In this document: one piece after another, positions 20,432 through 29,125 of the stretch
Layout of the letters: the number at the start of each line of letters is the position of its first letter
How positions within the stretch are numbered: position 1 is the first letter of the stretch
Assembly (NCBI GenBank): GCA_021413885.1
Contig: JAIOPM010000038.1
Coordinates: forward strand, 1 to 64,000
Reading direction: 5' to 3'
Length of the DNA stretch: 64,000 nucleotides
DNA from: Planctomycetota bacterium
GTDB taxonomy: Bacteria > Planctomycetota > UBA1135 > GCA-002686595
Notes under the pieces: generated by a model
Seen by the model: the letters and a program-made list of their open reading frames with translations, nothing else
What the model was told of the DNA's origin: nothing
Database searches by the model: none
Made by a program: the position numbers and the translations under genes

Positions 20432-21571
20432 TCAGATCTTGCGGAGTTCGGGCTTCTTCGCCTCGTCCTTCGACGGGGCCGCTTGCCCGGCATCCTTGGG
20501 CTCGGGCGTCCAAGTGCGCGTGCGGTTCTGTCCCCAACGATCGATCAGCTTGACGCGGATCTCTCCGTCCGCGGCGCGCGCGCACAGTTGGTCGGTGATG
20601 TCTTGGGCCGCGTGCAGTTCGTGTTCGTTCATCTCGACGAGCACGTGCCCGCGCTGGATCCCGAGCGCTTCGGCGACGCTGCGCGGTTCGACGCGCTCGA
20701 CCACGAGGCCGACGCCCTCGGCGAGGCCGTGCATCTTCGCTTCGCCTTTCGGCAACGCGCGCACGGTGACGCCCAACACGTCGGTGCGCGGCGCCGGAGT
20801 TCCGAGGGCGCGCGCGTGATCCGGATCGCCGAAGAAGAACTGCAGCGCGTGATCACCCTTCGTCGTCGCGCGCATGCCCGGCGTGAGCCACAACGCTTGA
20901 CCACCGAGCCGGTCGGCGAGTTCGGGATGCTCCTCGAGCAACTTGTCCATCGACTCCGCCGTGTACTCCTTCTTGTCGGTGTTGCCGTTCTCGTCCTCGA
21001 GGATGGTGACGTGCACGCCGTCGGGGCCCGAGCGCATCTCGAAGCTCTGGGACTTCGAGTTCGCGCCGCCCTGGGAACTCGGCGGAACGCGCGGCGCGTT
21101 CGGCGCGAGGAAGAAGTCGTCGGGGACGTTCGGGTCGAAGTCCTGCAACCACGCATCGAGCCCCGACCCGCCGCCAAGGCCTAGATCGGGGATCTGGAAT
21201 AGCTGGCCCCGCGGTCCGGCGAACGCGCCGCCGAGTCCCACTTGCCCGCGGCCTTCGGATTCGCGCAGCAGGAGCCGCGCGGTCCACGCGAGTTCGCTGT
21301 CGCCTTCGCGCGCCCACTTCTCGACCTCGGCGCGCGCTTCGGGATCACGGCGCAGGCGTTGGGCCATCGCCGCGAAGTCCTGTTCGCGCTGATCGAGATC
21401 GACCGCGGCGAGCTTCGTGCGCCAAGCCTCGGCGTCGAACGGAGTCTGTTGACTCGCGAACGGTTGGATGCGCACCAAGCCCGGCGAAGTCTGTTGCGCC
21501 TGTTGGGCTTGGGGTTGCGTGGCGAGTCCGAGCGTCGGAGCGAGGAACAACAAGGTGTGGATGGTTTTCAT
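20432..21571 (-). CDS. Secreted PDZ-domain protein
   Basis: 379 residues from ATG 21571, preceded by a strong GGAGGAGG ribosome-binding site. An N-terminal signal peptide (MKTIHTLLFLAPTLGLATQPQAQ) is followed by a Gln-rich, low-complexity region and a helical segment. A PDZ domain lies near residues 270-355 (LGVTVRALPKGEA...VVERVEPRSVAEALGIQRGHVLVEMN). No Ser-protease triad is visible, so it is not DegS/HtrA itself. It is the third gene after an ECF sigma factor and its anti-sigma factor, so it may sense envelope state or be a target of that regulon. Confidence 0.82.
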   Translation of the reverse strand: MKTIHTLLFLAPTLGLATQPQAQQAQQTSPGLVRIQPFASQQTPFDAEAWRTKLAAVDLDQREQDFAAMAQRLRRDPEARAEVEKWAREGDSELAWTARLLLRESEGRGQVGLGGAFAGPRGQLFQIPDLGLGGGSGLDAWLQDFDPNVPDDFFLAPNAPRVPPSSQGGANSKSQSFEMRSGPDGVHVTILEDENGNTDKKEYTAESMDKLLEEHPELADRLGGQALWLTPGMRATTKGDHALQFFFGDPDHARALGTPAPRTDVLGVTVRALPKGEAKMHGLAEGVGLVVERVEPRSVAEALGIQRGHVLVEMNEHELHAAQDITDQLCARAADGEIRVKLIDRWGQNRTRTWTPEPKDAGQAAPSKDEAKKPELRKI

Positions 21572-21597
21572 GGTTTGGCTACCTCCTCCGGCCTCGC

Positions 21598-22230
21598 TCA
21601 GCGGATCTCTTCGTCGCCCGCGAGGTTCAAGGCCGGATCGGTCAGTGCGCCGTGACGTCCACGGTTGAAGGGGTCGACCGGTTCGGCGGTGAAGATCAGC
21701 GCTTCTTCGCCGACGCCGGCTTTGTGCAACGGCGAGCCCGCGAACTGCGCGCCGTGGATCGGTTGCGCATCCTCGACCGGCGTCACGTCCGCGATCGGCG
21801 GTTCCTGATGCGGCGCCGTCGTCGGCGCGGCGTCGCGATCGAGCCAAGTGAACACGCCGAACGCGATCAGCGCCGCGGCCGCCGCCGCGGCCCCCATGAT
21901 CGGGGCCCAACGCAACACGCGCGGCGTCGCCGTCGGTCGCGCCTTCGCGACATCGCTCCCCGTTCGCGCGATGCGTCCTTCGCGCAGAAGTTCGGCTCGC
22001 ACTTCGCCCCAAACGCTCGGGCCGGAGAACGTCGTCGTCTCGCGCAGCGACGCGAGCCTCGAACGATTCTCCACCCAGCGCGCCTGCTCCGCGCGGCACG
22101 GGCCGCACTCGGTCAGGTGTCGAGCGACGCGCGCGCTCTCCGCGGCGTCGAGGTCTTCGCCGACGAAGAGCACGAGCAGCGCTCGGATCTCGTTGCAGCT
22201 CGGGCCGTCGGTGTTCAGGAAGTCTTTCAT
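21598..22230 (-). CDS. Anti-sigma factor with zinc-finger ZAS domain and one TM helix
   Basis: 210 residues. The N-terminal zf-HC2/ZAS motif H38-x3-C42-x2-C45 (HLTECGPC) binds zinc in this family and holds the cognate ECF sigma factor. One membrane helix (about residues 108-130, APIMGAAAAAAALIAFGVFTW) splits a cytoplasmic sensor from a periplasmic tail of about 80 residues. Its start overlaps the sigma factor stop by 4 nt (ATGA), the usual arrangement for a sigma/anti-sigma pair. Confidence 0.88.
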   Translation of the reverse strand: MKDFLNTDGPSCNEIRALLVLFVGEDLDAAESARVARHLTECGPCRAEQARWVENRSRLASLRETTTFSGPSVWGEVRAELLREGRIARTGSDVAKARPTATPRVLRWAPIMGAAAAAAALIAFGVFTWLDRDAAPTTAPHQEPPIADVTPVEDAQPIHGAQFAGSPLHKAGVGEEALIFTAEPVDPFNRGRHGALTDPALNLAGDEEIR

Positions 22231-23033
22231 GAGGTCGGTTCTTCGCGCTCGAGCGGATCTACGTCCGCTTCATCCGAATCGTTGGGATCTTCCGCGGGAG
22301 GAGTGCGCGTCAGGTTCCAAGCGTCCTGATCGCCGCGTTCGGACAGGCGCTCGCGCCGCTCCCATTCCTCTTGGAAGAGTTTTCGGCCGCGGTGCAGACG
22401 CCAACGGACGGTGACGTGCGTCGCGCCGACGATGCCGGCGATCTCCGGGCAGCCCATGTCTTCGATCTCGCGCAGCGCGAGCACCGAACGGAAGTGCGGC
22501 GCGAGGCTGGCGAGGCAGACGCGCACGCGTGCCGCGGTCTCGAGCGCTTCGGCGCGGTGCGACGGCGACGGCGCGTCCGGATCGGCGAAATCGAGCTCGT
22601 TCTCGCCGTCCTCGTCGCCGGCGGTCGTGCTGGTCACCGGCCGGCGCTTGCGCAGTTGGTCGATCGCCAGGTTGGTGACGATGCGGTAGAGCCAGGTCGA
22701 GAACTCGTGCTGGAAGTCGAAGCGGTCGAGGCTGCGAAAGACGCGCAGGAACGCGTCCTGGACCAGATCGCGCGCGTCGTCGTCGCTCGGCAGCATGTTG
22801 CGCGCGACGCGCCACGCCCGTTCCTCGTAGCGGCGGACCAACAGCTCGAAGCCGCGCTCGTCGCCCGCTTGGGCGAGGCGGATCAGCTCGTGGTCGCCGA
22901 TCTCGTCCGAGCTCGCGGTCGTCGCGGGCGCCGGAGCGCTGGTCGGCTTGCCGTGCGACTTCTGCGCCTTGCGCGGATCGCGTGCTTGGGGATCGCCGAC
23001 GGGTTGGCGCTTCATGAGCCTCTGGGGGAGCAT
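22227..23033 (-). CDS. ECF-type RNA polymerase sigma factor (RpoE-like)
   Basis: 268 residues. Region 2 (ARDLVQDAFLRVFRSLDRFD...FSTWLYRIVTNLAIDQLRKRR) and region 4 (LASLAPHFRSVLALREIEDMGCPEIAGIVGATHVTVRWRLHRGRKLF) are both clear. The linker is long and acidic. The N-terminus carries about 40 extra, Lys/Pro-rich residues. Translation may instead start at the ATG 6 codons further in (23015), which follows AGAGG. There is also an acidic C-terminal tail of about 35 residues. The operon order sigma, anti-sigma, PDZ protein suggests envelope-stress control. Confidence 0.9.
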   Translation of the reverse strand: MLPQRLMKRQPVGDPQARDPRKAQKSHGKPTSAPAPATTASSDEIGDHELIRLAQAGDERGFELLVRRYEERAWRVARNMLPSDDDARDLVQDAFLRVFRSLDRFDFQHEFSTWLYRIVTNLAIDQLRKRRPVTSTTAGDEDGENELDFADPDAPSPSHRAEALETAARVRVCLASLAPHFRSVLALREIEDMGCPEIAGIVGATHVTVRWRLHRGRKLFQEEWERRERLSERGDQDAWNLTRTPPAEDPNDSDEADVDPLEREEPTS

Positions 23034-23140
23034 CGTGGTCGCGGCCTAGACCGAGGGCAAGCGTCTACGCGCCGGCGATTTCGGTGTTGGCAGCGGGAGC
23101 CCGATCCACGGGGTCCGGACTCCCGCCCCGCTCTTCGACG

Positions 23141-24157
23141 TCAGCCGAGCGCCGACTGAACGGTCGGGAAGCGCTCAGGGATGGCGGCGAGGTGGCGGTA
23201 ACGGTCGCGGCGACGGCGCAACAGGTCCTCGGTCGGGATCCGGTCGAGGCCGTCGAGCTCGCGCAGGATCGTCTTGCGGACCTCGTCCATCGTCACCGTC
23301 GGAGCGCGGTGCGCGCCGCCGAGGGGCTCCGGGATCACACTGTCGATGACGCCGAGCTTCAGCAGGTCGCTGGAGGTCAGCTTCAAGGCTTCGGCCGCTT
23401 CGGGGATGCGCTCGGGATCCTTCCACAGGATCGCCGCACAGCCTTCCGGCGAAATGACCGAGTAGTACGCGTACTGGAGCATCAGCACGCGGTCGCCGAT
23501 GCCGATGCCGAGCGCTCCGCCGGAACCGCCCTCGCCGATCACGATCACCAGGATCGGCACGCGCAGGTAGAACATCGCGAGGATGTTCTCCGCGATCGCC
23601 GCGGCCTGACCGCGCTCCTCGGCGCCGATGCCCGGGTAGGCGCCGGGCGTGTTGATCATCGCGACGATCGGGAGCTTCAGGCGCTCGGCGAGCTTCATCT
23701 TGCGCAGGGCCTTGCGGTAGCCCTCGGGGTGCGCGCAACCGAAGTTGCACGCGAGGCGCTCCTTGGTCGTGCGGCCCTTGCGGTGCGCAACCAGCATGAA
23801 ACGCCGGTTCTGGATCGTCGCGAGGCCGCTGACGATCGCCGGATCCTCGCCGAAGACCTTGTCGCCGTGGAGCTCGATGAAGTCGTCGAGGATGTTGGCG
23901 ATGTAGTCGACCGCACCGGGACGATCGGCGTGGCGAGCGACGCTGACGGTCTCCCACGCGTTGAGGTTCTTGTAGATGGTCTCGGTCCGCGAACGGACGC
24001 TCTTCTTGAGCGCCTCGATCTCGGCGGAGATGTCGAGACCGGTCCGCAGCGACAGCGACTCGAGCTCCGACAGGCGAGTCTCGAGCTCCTGGATCGGGCG
24101 CTCGAAGGACATCCCCATCGGGTTGCCTTCGGTCGGCTTCTGGGGCTTGTCGCTCAC
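23141..24157 (-). CDS. accA: Acetyl-CoA carboxylase carboxyltransferase alpha subunit
   Basis: 338 residues from GTG 24157, first committed step of fatty-acid synthesis. The N-terminal helix (FERPIQELETRLSEL) is followed by the crotonase-type core with RRFMLVAHRKGR, INTPGAYPGIGAEERGQ and VIGEGGSGGALGI. No zinc finger is present, as expected for AccA; the zinc belongs to AccD, which is not in this window. It is single and divergent from purL. Confidence 0.96.
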   Translation of the reverse strand: MSDKPQKPTEGNPMGMSFERPIQELETRLSELESLSLRTGLDISAEIEALKKSVRSRTETIYKNLNAWETVSVARHADRPGAVDYIANILDDFIELHGDKVFGEDPAIVSGLATIQNRRFMLVAHRKGRTTKERLACNFGCAHPEGYRKALRKMKLAERLKLPIVAMINTPGAYPGIGAEERGQAAAIAENILAMFYLRVPILVIVIGEGGSGGALGIGIGDRVLMLQYAYYSVISPEGCAAILWKDPERIPEAAEALKLTSSDLLKLGVIDSVIPEPLGGAHRAPTVTMDEVRKTILRELDGLDRIPTEDLLRRRRDRYRHLAAIPERFPTVQSALG

Positions 24158-24399
24158 GGCTCCTCGGGCTCCTCTGGAACGGACGGACGAACGCGGCGCA
24201 TCCTGCGCGATCGACCGGGGGCACGCAACTCACAACCTAGCGCGGCGCGATCGGTCGCCCGGGTGCTGAAGTCGGGCCTCGATCCCGCTACGATTCCGCC
24301 CTTCCGCCGCGGAAAGAGAAATCGCAACGACCCCAAGATTTGGTGGAAGTCCGCACCTGGAGCCACAAAATGTGCCCACGCGGACCCTGAGCGCCGCCT

Positions 24400-27360
24400 A
24401 TGTCGACCGTGACCGCCCAACCCGTTCAACGAGCCCGCGAACGCCTGCCCGAAGCGTGGCGCGTCGAGGTCTTCCGCCGCCCCGACTTAGACGATCCGGA
24501 CGGCGTGCGCGCGCTGCGCGAATTCGCCGAACTCGGCGCGCGTTCGATCACGAGCGCACGTCTCGGTCGCGGCTTCTTGTTGTCGCCGAAACTCGAGCGC
24601 ACGAGCGTCGAAGCGCTCGTCCAAGAACTCTTCGCCGATCCGGTGCTCGATGTCGCGCGCGTGACCGCGCCGGGCCAAGCGCCGACGATCGATCGCGCGG
24701 TGCGACATCGAGTGCTCGTGATGCGCAAGCCCGGAGTGATGGACTCGGTCGCGCAGACGATCGAGCGCACGATCGCGCGTTCGACGTTGGCGAAGTCGAG
24801 CGACGGTGCGCCGATTCGCGCGCTGACCTACCAAGCGTGGGAGCTCGTCGGCGAAGTCGATCCGCGCGAACTCGAGCGCGTCGCGAAGCGCGTGTTCGCG
24901 AACGAAGTGATCGAGGATCTGTGGATCGATCGCGAGGACGTGCACTTCACGTTGCCCGACGATCACGCGGTGCGGCCGAGCGTCACCGTCGTGTTGCGCG
25001 ATGCGAGCGACGACGAGCTCGTGCGCCTCTCGCGTCAAGGCTGCTTGAGCCTGACGTTGCTCGAGATGCAGGAAGTGCGCGCGCACTACCGCGGCCTCGA
25101 ACGCGAGCCGTCGGACTGCGAGCTCGAGACGATCGCGCAGACGTGGAGCGAGCACTGCAAGCACAAGACGTTCGCCGGCAAGATCGATTTCGACGGCGAG
25201 CACATCGAGAACTTGTTCAAGGACACGATCCAACGCGCGACGCGTGAACTCGCGAAGCCGTGGTGCATCAGCGTCTTCAAGGACAACGCGGGCATCGTCG
25301 CGTTCGAGCGCGCGGGCGAAACGCAATGGGACGTGTGCTTCAAGGTCGAGACCCACAACCACCCGAGCGCGATCGATCCGTACGGCGGCGCGGGCACCGG
25401 CATCGGCGGCGTGATCCGCGACGTGCTCGGCGTCGGCCTCGGCGCGAAGCCGATCGCGAACACCGATTGTTTCTTCGTCGGGCCGCTCGATCTCGAGGAC
25501 GCGCGCTTGCCGAAAGGCTGCATGCATCCGCGGCGCATCCTGCGCGGCGTGATCGCCGGCGTGCGTGATTACGGCAATCGCATGGGGATTCCGACGGTCA
25601 ACGGCGGCGTGTGGGTCGATCCGCGCTACGTCGGCAATCCGTTGGTCTACGCGGGCACGGTCGGTTTGCTGCCGCGTTGGGCCGCGGAGAAATCGGTCGC
25701 GCCCGGCGACGTGATCCTCTGCGTCGGCGGTCGCACCGGACGCGACGGCATCCACGGCGCGACGTTCTCGTCGATCGAACTCGACGAGGATTCGTCGGTG
25801 GTCTCGTCCTCCGCCGTGCAGATCGGCGATCCGATCACCGAGAAGCGCGTGCGCGACGGACTCTTGCGCGCGCGCGATCTGCGGCTCTACCGCGGCATCA
25901 CCGACTGCGGCGCCGGCGGTTTGTCGTCCGCGGTCGGCGAGATGAGCGCGGAGTGCGGCGCGCGCGTGCACCTCGAACGCGTGCCGTTGAAGTACCCGGG
26001 CCTCTCCCCCGCCGAGATCTGGATCAGCGAAGCGCAAGAGCGCATGGTCCTCGCCGTTCCGCCGGAACACCTCGACGCGATCCGCGCGATCTTCGCCGCG
26101 GAGGACGTCGACGCGACGCCGATCGGCGAGTTCACCGACACGAAGAAGCTCGAGCTCTTCTACGGCGCGCAACGCGTCGCCGAACTCGATCTCCACTTCC
26201 TGCACGAAGGCACGCCGCGTCCGCTGCGTATCGCGCGCTCGACGAAGCGCGTCGAGTCCGATCCCGGCGCGCCGCCGTGCGCGAATCCCGGAGCGGCGCT
26301 GCTCGCGCTGCTCGCGAGTCCGAACATCGCGAGCAAGGAATGGATCGTGCGCCAGTACGACCACGAGGTCCAAGGCACATCCGCGATCAAGGCGTTGGTC
26401 GGCGAGCGCGAGGACGGACCCGGCAACGGCGCGGTGCTGCAGCCGCTCGCGGATTCGCGCGCCGGCGTCGCGATCGGTTGCGGCGCGAACCCGCGCTACG
26501 GCGTGCTCGATCCGTGGGCGATGGCGTCGGCGGCGATCGACGAAGCGCTGCGCAACGTCGTCGCGGTCGGCGGCGATCCCGAGCGCACCGCGATCCTCGA
26601 CAACTTCAGTTGGGGCAACTGCGCGAACCCGGAGCAACTCGGCTCGCTCGTCCTCGCCGCGCGCGCGTGCTACGCGACGTCGGTCGCGTTCGGCACGCCG
26701 TTCATCTCGGGCAAGGACAGTTTGAACAACGAGTTCCGCGTCGGCGACGAAGTGATCTCGATCCCGCCGACGTTGCTCGTCTCGGCTCTCGCGCACGTTC
26801 ACGACGTCGCGCAGTGCGTGACCATGGACGCGAAGAGCGCGGGCAATCGTGTCGCGCAGGTCGGGATGACCCACGGCGAACTCGGCGGCTCGCACTACCT
26901 CGCGCACGTCGGTCAGGACGGCGGTCGCGTGCCGCGGCCCGATCTCGCGCTCGCGCCGAAACAACTCGTCGCGTTGCACCGCGCGATCCGCGCGGGGCTC
27001 GTGCGCAGCGTCCACGATCTCTCCGAAGGCGGCCTCGCGGTCGCGGCGGCCGAGATGGCGTTCGCGGGACGGCTCGGACTCGAGCTCGCGCTCTCGAAAG
27101 TGCCGACCGCCGAACTCGCGCCGACGTACGACGCCAACGCGACGCGGCTCTTCTCGGAGAGCTGCACGCGCTTCCTCGTCGAAGTCGAGGAGCGTCACGT
27201 CGCGGCTTTCGAAGCGGCGATGAAGGAGCGCGACTTCGCGTGGCTCGGCAGCGTGACGAACACCGGACGACTGATCGTCCGCGGCGTCAAAGGTCAAACG
27301 GTCGTCGATCTGCCGGTCGAAGAGCTCGCGCGCGCTCACCGCGGAGGGTTCGCCGGATGA
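24400..27360 (+). CDS. purL: FGAM synthase with two N-terminal PurS-like modules (PurSL)
   Basis: 986 residues. It catalyses the ATP- and glutamine-dependent conversion of FGAR to FGAM in purine synthesis. Residues about 20-90 and 100-185 look like two PurS-type modules. The catalytic PurL part follows, with TWSEHCKHKTFAGKI, VETHNHPSAIDPYGGAGTGIGGVIRD and FISGKDSLNN. This is larger than stand-alone small PurL (about 740 residues) but lacks the glutaminase of large PurL (about 1,290 residues). That domain is encoded by purQ, whose ATG overlaps the purL stop (ATGA). No separate purS is seen here. Confidence 0.94.
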   Translation: MSTVTAQPVQRARERLPEAWRVEVFRRPDLDDPDGVRALREFAELGARSITSARLGRGFLLSPKLERTSVEALVQELFADPVLDVARVTAPGQAPTIDRAVRHRVLVMRKPGVMDSVAQTIERTIARSTLAKSSDGAPIRALTYQAWELVGEVDPRELERVAKRVFANEVIEDLWIDREDVHFTLPDDHAVRPSVTVVLRDASDDELVRLSRQGCLSLTLLEMQEVRAHYRGLEREPSDCELETIAQTWSEHCKHKTFAGKIDFDGEHIENLFKDTIQRATRELAKPWCISVFKDNAGIVAFERAGETQWDVCFKVETHNHPSAIDPYGGAGTGIGGVIRDVLGVGLGAKPIANTDCFFVGPLDLEDARLPKGCMHPRRILRGVIAGVRDYGNRMGIPTVNGGVWVDPRYVGNPLVYAGTVGLLPRWAAEKSVAPGDVILCVGGRTGRDGIHGATFSSIELDEDSSVVSSSAVQIGDPITEKRVRDGLLRARDLRLYRGITDCGAGGLSSAVGEMSAECGARVHLERVPLKYPGLSPAEIWISEAQERMVLAVPPEHLDAIRAIFAAEDVDATPIGEFTDTKKLELFYGAQRVAELDLHFLHEGTPRPLRIARSTKRVESDPGAPPCANPGAALLALLASPNIASKEWIVRQYDHEVQGTSAIKALVGEREDGPGNGAVLQPLADSRAGVAIGCGANPRYGVLDPWAMASAAIDEALRNVVAVGGDPERTAILDNFSWGNCANPEQLGSLVLAARACYATSVAFGTPFISGKDSLNNEFRVGDEVISIPPTLLVSALAHVHDVAQCVTMDAKSAGNRVAQVGMTHGELGGSHYLAHVGQDGGRVPRPDLALAPKQLVALHRAIRAGLVRSVHDLSEGGLAVAAAEMAFAGRLGLELALSKVPTAELAPTYDANATRLFSESCTRFLVEVEERHVAAFEAAMKERDFAWLGSVTNTGRLIVRGVKGQTVVDLPVEELARAHRGGFAG

Positions 27361-28160
27361 GCACCGTCGCCACGCGCACCGTTCACGCTCTCGTCCTGCG
27401 CACCGCGGGCACCAACTGCGATCGCGAGACGTGCCTCGCGCTCGAACGCGCGGGCTCCAGGCCCGACTTGAAGCACGTGCAGGAACTCCTCGATCGCCCC
27501 GCGTTGCTCGACGCGCACTCGATCTTCGTCGTGCCCGGCGGTTTCTCGTACGGCGACGACCTCGGCGCGGGACGCGTGCTCGGCTTCCAGATCCGCAGCC
27601 GCTTGCGCGAGACGCTCGAGCGTTTCGTCGCGCGCGGTGGCTTGGTCCTCGGCGTGTGCAACGGCTTCCAAGTCCTCGTCGACACCGGCTTGCTCGAAGG
27701 GCCCGGCGTCATGCGTCGTGAACGCGGCCTCGCGCTCGACGTCAACGAGTCAGGACACTTCGAATGCCGTTGGGTGACGTTGAAGGCCGAAGCGAGCGCG
27801 TGCGCTTGGCTCGAACCCGGTGAATTGCTGCCGGTGCCGGTCGCTCACGGCGAAGGACGCTTCCGCGTGCGCGACGCGCGCGTGCTCGAGCGCTTGAAGC
27901 AGAACCACCAGATCGCTCTGCGCTATGTCCGCTCCGACGGATCGCGCGCCGAGTACCCCGACTGCCCCAACGGTTCGGTCGAGGAAATCGCCGGCATCTG
28001 CGACCCGAGCGGTCGCGTGCTGGGACTGATGCCTCATCCCGAACGCAACCTCACGCCCTGGAACCATCCGCGTTGGACTCGACTGGGTCCGCGTTCGGAA
28101 GGCGAGGGCTTGCGCTTCTATCGCCGGATGGTGGAGACCGCCTCCGCCCTGGCGAAGTGA
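27357..28160 (+). CDS. purQ: FGAM synthase glutaminase subunit
   Basis: 267 residues, class I glutamine amidotransferase feeding ammonia to PurL. The nucleophile Cys lies in GVCNGFQVL (near residue 100) and the catalytic His-Glu in LMPHPERN. FVVPGGFSYGDDLGAGR forms the oxyanion region. The protein is longer than Bacillus PurQ (about 227 residues), mainly through the C-terminal region. It overlaps purL by 4 nt. Confidence 0.95.
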   Translation: MSTVATRTVHALVLRTAGTNCDRETCLALERAGSRPDLKHVQELLDRPALLDAHSIFVVPGGFSYGDDLGAGRVLGFQIRSRLRETLERFVARGGLVLGVCNGFQVLVDTGLLEGPGVMRRERGLALDVNESGHFECRWVTLKAEASACAWLEPGELLPVPVAHGEGRFRVRDARVLERLKQNHQIALRYVRSDGSRAEYPDCPNGSVEEIAGICDPSGRVLGLMPHPERNLTPWNHPRWTRLGPRSEGEGLRFYRRMVETASALAK

Positions 28161-28187
28161 ATCCACACCTCACCCAAAAACCATTCC

Positions 28188-28580
28188 ATGAAGAACTTCG
28201 TCCTGTTCGCTCTCCTCGCGGCCCCGCTCGGTGCGGGCTGCGTCGCCGCGGCCGCCGGTGCGGTCGGCGGCATCGTGATGACCACCGAATTCACCGACAA
28301 CTCGACCTACGTCACGCACCTCAACATCGATGCGAAGAAGGTCTGGCCGGAAACCAAGAACGTGCTCAGCGACATGAGCCTCGAAGTGATGGAGGCCGAC
28401 GACGCCGTGCGCGTGGCCAAGATCAAGATCGACGGCTCGACGGTCACCGTCTCGGTCGAGCCCTACGACCTCGACAAGTCGACGCTGCTGATCAAGGCGC
28501 GCAAGTGGGGCGGCACGCTCAGCGACGGCGAGACCGCTCGCCTGGTCCAAGAGAAGATCGTCCGCCGTCTCCAGCCCTGA
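28188..28580 (+). CDS. DUF3568-family lipoprotein
   Basis: 130 residues. Signal peptide with lipobox (LLAAPLGAGC) and a Gly/Ala stretch, then a small alpha/beta domain (VWPETKNVLSDMSLEVMEADDAVRVAKIKIDGSTVTVSVEPYD...). The pattern of a helix, a DALxAKIxG-like strand and a repeat of short strands matches the uncharacterised DUF3568 family. It lies 27 bp after purQ, though a purine role is not implied. Confidence 0.75.
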   Translation: MKNFVLFALLAAPLGAGCVAAAAGAVGGIVMTTEFTDNSTYVTHLNIDAKKVWPETKNVLSDMSLEVMEADDAVRVAKIKIDGSTVTVSVEPYDLDKSTLLIKARKWGGTLSDGETARLVQEKIVRRLQP

Positions 28581-28587
28581 CGGTCAC

Positions 28588-28603
28588 CCCGGTGATCCGG
28601 GGC
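28588..28603. terminator. Short hairpin between convergent genes
   Basis: CCCCGG / CCGGGG stem (28588-28593 with 28598-28603) with a 4-nt loop, located between the DUF3568 gene and the fur-like gene. There is no T-run, so this is weak evidence. Confidence 0.35.
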
Positions 28604-28606
28604 TCC

Positions 28607-29125
28607 CTACTCGCCCGCGCTCGGCGCCTCTTCGGGTGTCGCGGCGCGGGCGGTTTCGTCGGCGGCCGGAGTTCCCATAGCTGAGCGCGTGCGACGGCAC
28701 GCCTTGCAGTAACCGAGCAGCCGCAGGTCGTGGTCGACCAGCTCGAAGCCCTTGCGCACGCACGCGGCGAGTTGCAGTTCCTCGATCATCGGATCGACGA
28801 ACTCCTCGATCTTGCCGCAGCTCAGGCAGACCATGTGGTCGTGGTGTTGGTGACCGGCCGTGTGCTCGTACACCAACTCGCCGCGGCCCGCGTCGAGCGA
28901 GTGCATGAACTCGCCTTCGACCAGGAGCCCGAGCGTGCGATAGACCGTCGCGCGCGAGACGCGCGTGCCGGGCTCGTCGACGAGCCAGCGGTACAAGCGC
29001 TCGGCGCTGAAGTGTTCGTGAGTCTCGAACGCGCGGTCGAAGATGCGACGACGTTGCGTGGTGAGCTTGAGCGCGCGGCGTTTCAAGAACGCTTCGAACG
29101 CATTGCGGATGGCGGTCTGCCTCAA
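28607..29125 (-). CDS. Fur-family transcriptional regulator
   Basis: 172 residues from TTG 29125, which overlaps the stop of the upstream glycosyltransferase (TTGA). The winged-helix DNA-binding domain (LKLTTQRRRIFDRAFETHEHFSAERLYRWL...VSRATVYRTLGLLVEGEF) is followed by the dimerisation domain. That domain has the metal site HQHHDH and two CxxC pairs (CLSC, CKAC) for structural zinc. An Ala/Glu-rich tail of about 25 residues is added at the C-terminus. Fur, Zur and PerR cannot be distinguished from the motifs I can read. Confidence 0.88.
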   Translation of the reverse strand: MRQTAIRNAFEAFLKRRALKLTTQRRRIFDRAFETHEHFSAERLYRWLVDEPGTRVSRATVYRTLGLLVEGEFMHSLDAGRGELVYEHTAGHQHHDHMVCLSCGKIEEFVDPMIEELQLAACVRKGFELVDHDLRLLGYCKACRRTRSAMGTPAADETARAATPEEAPSAGE

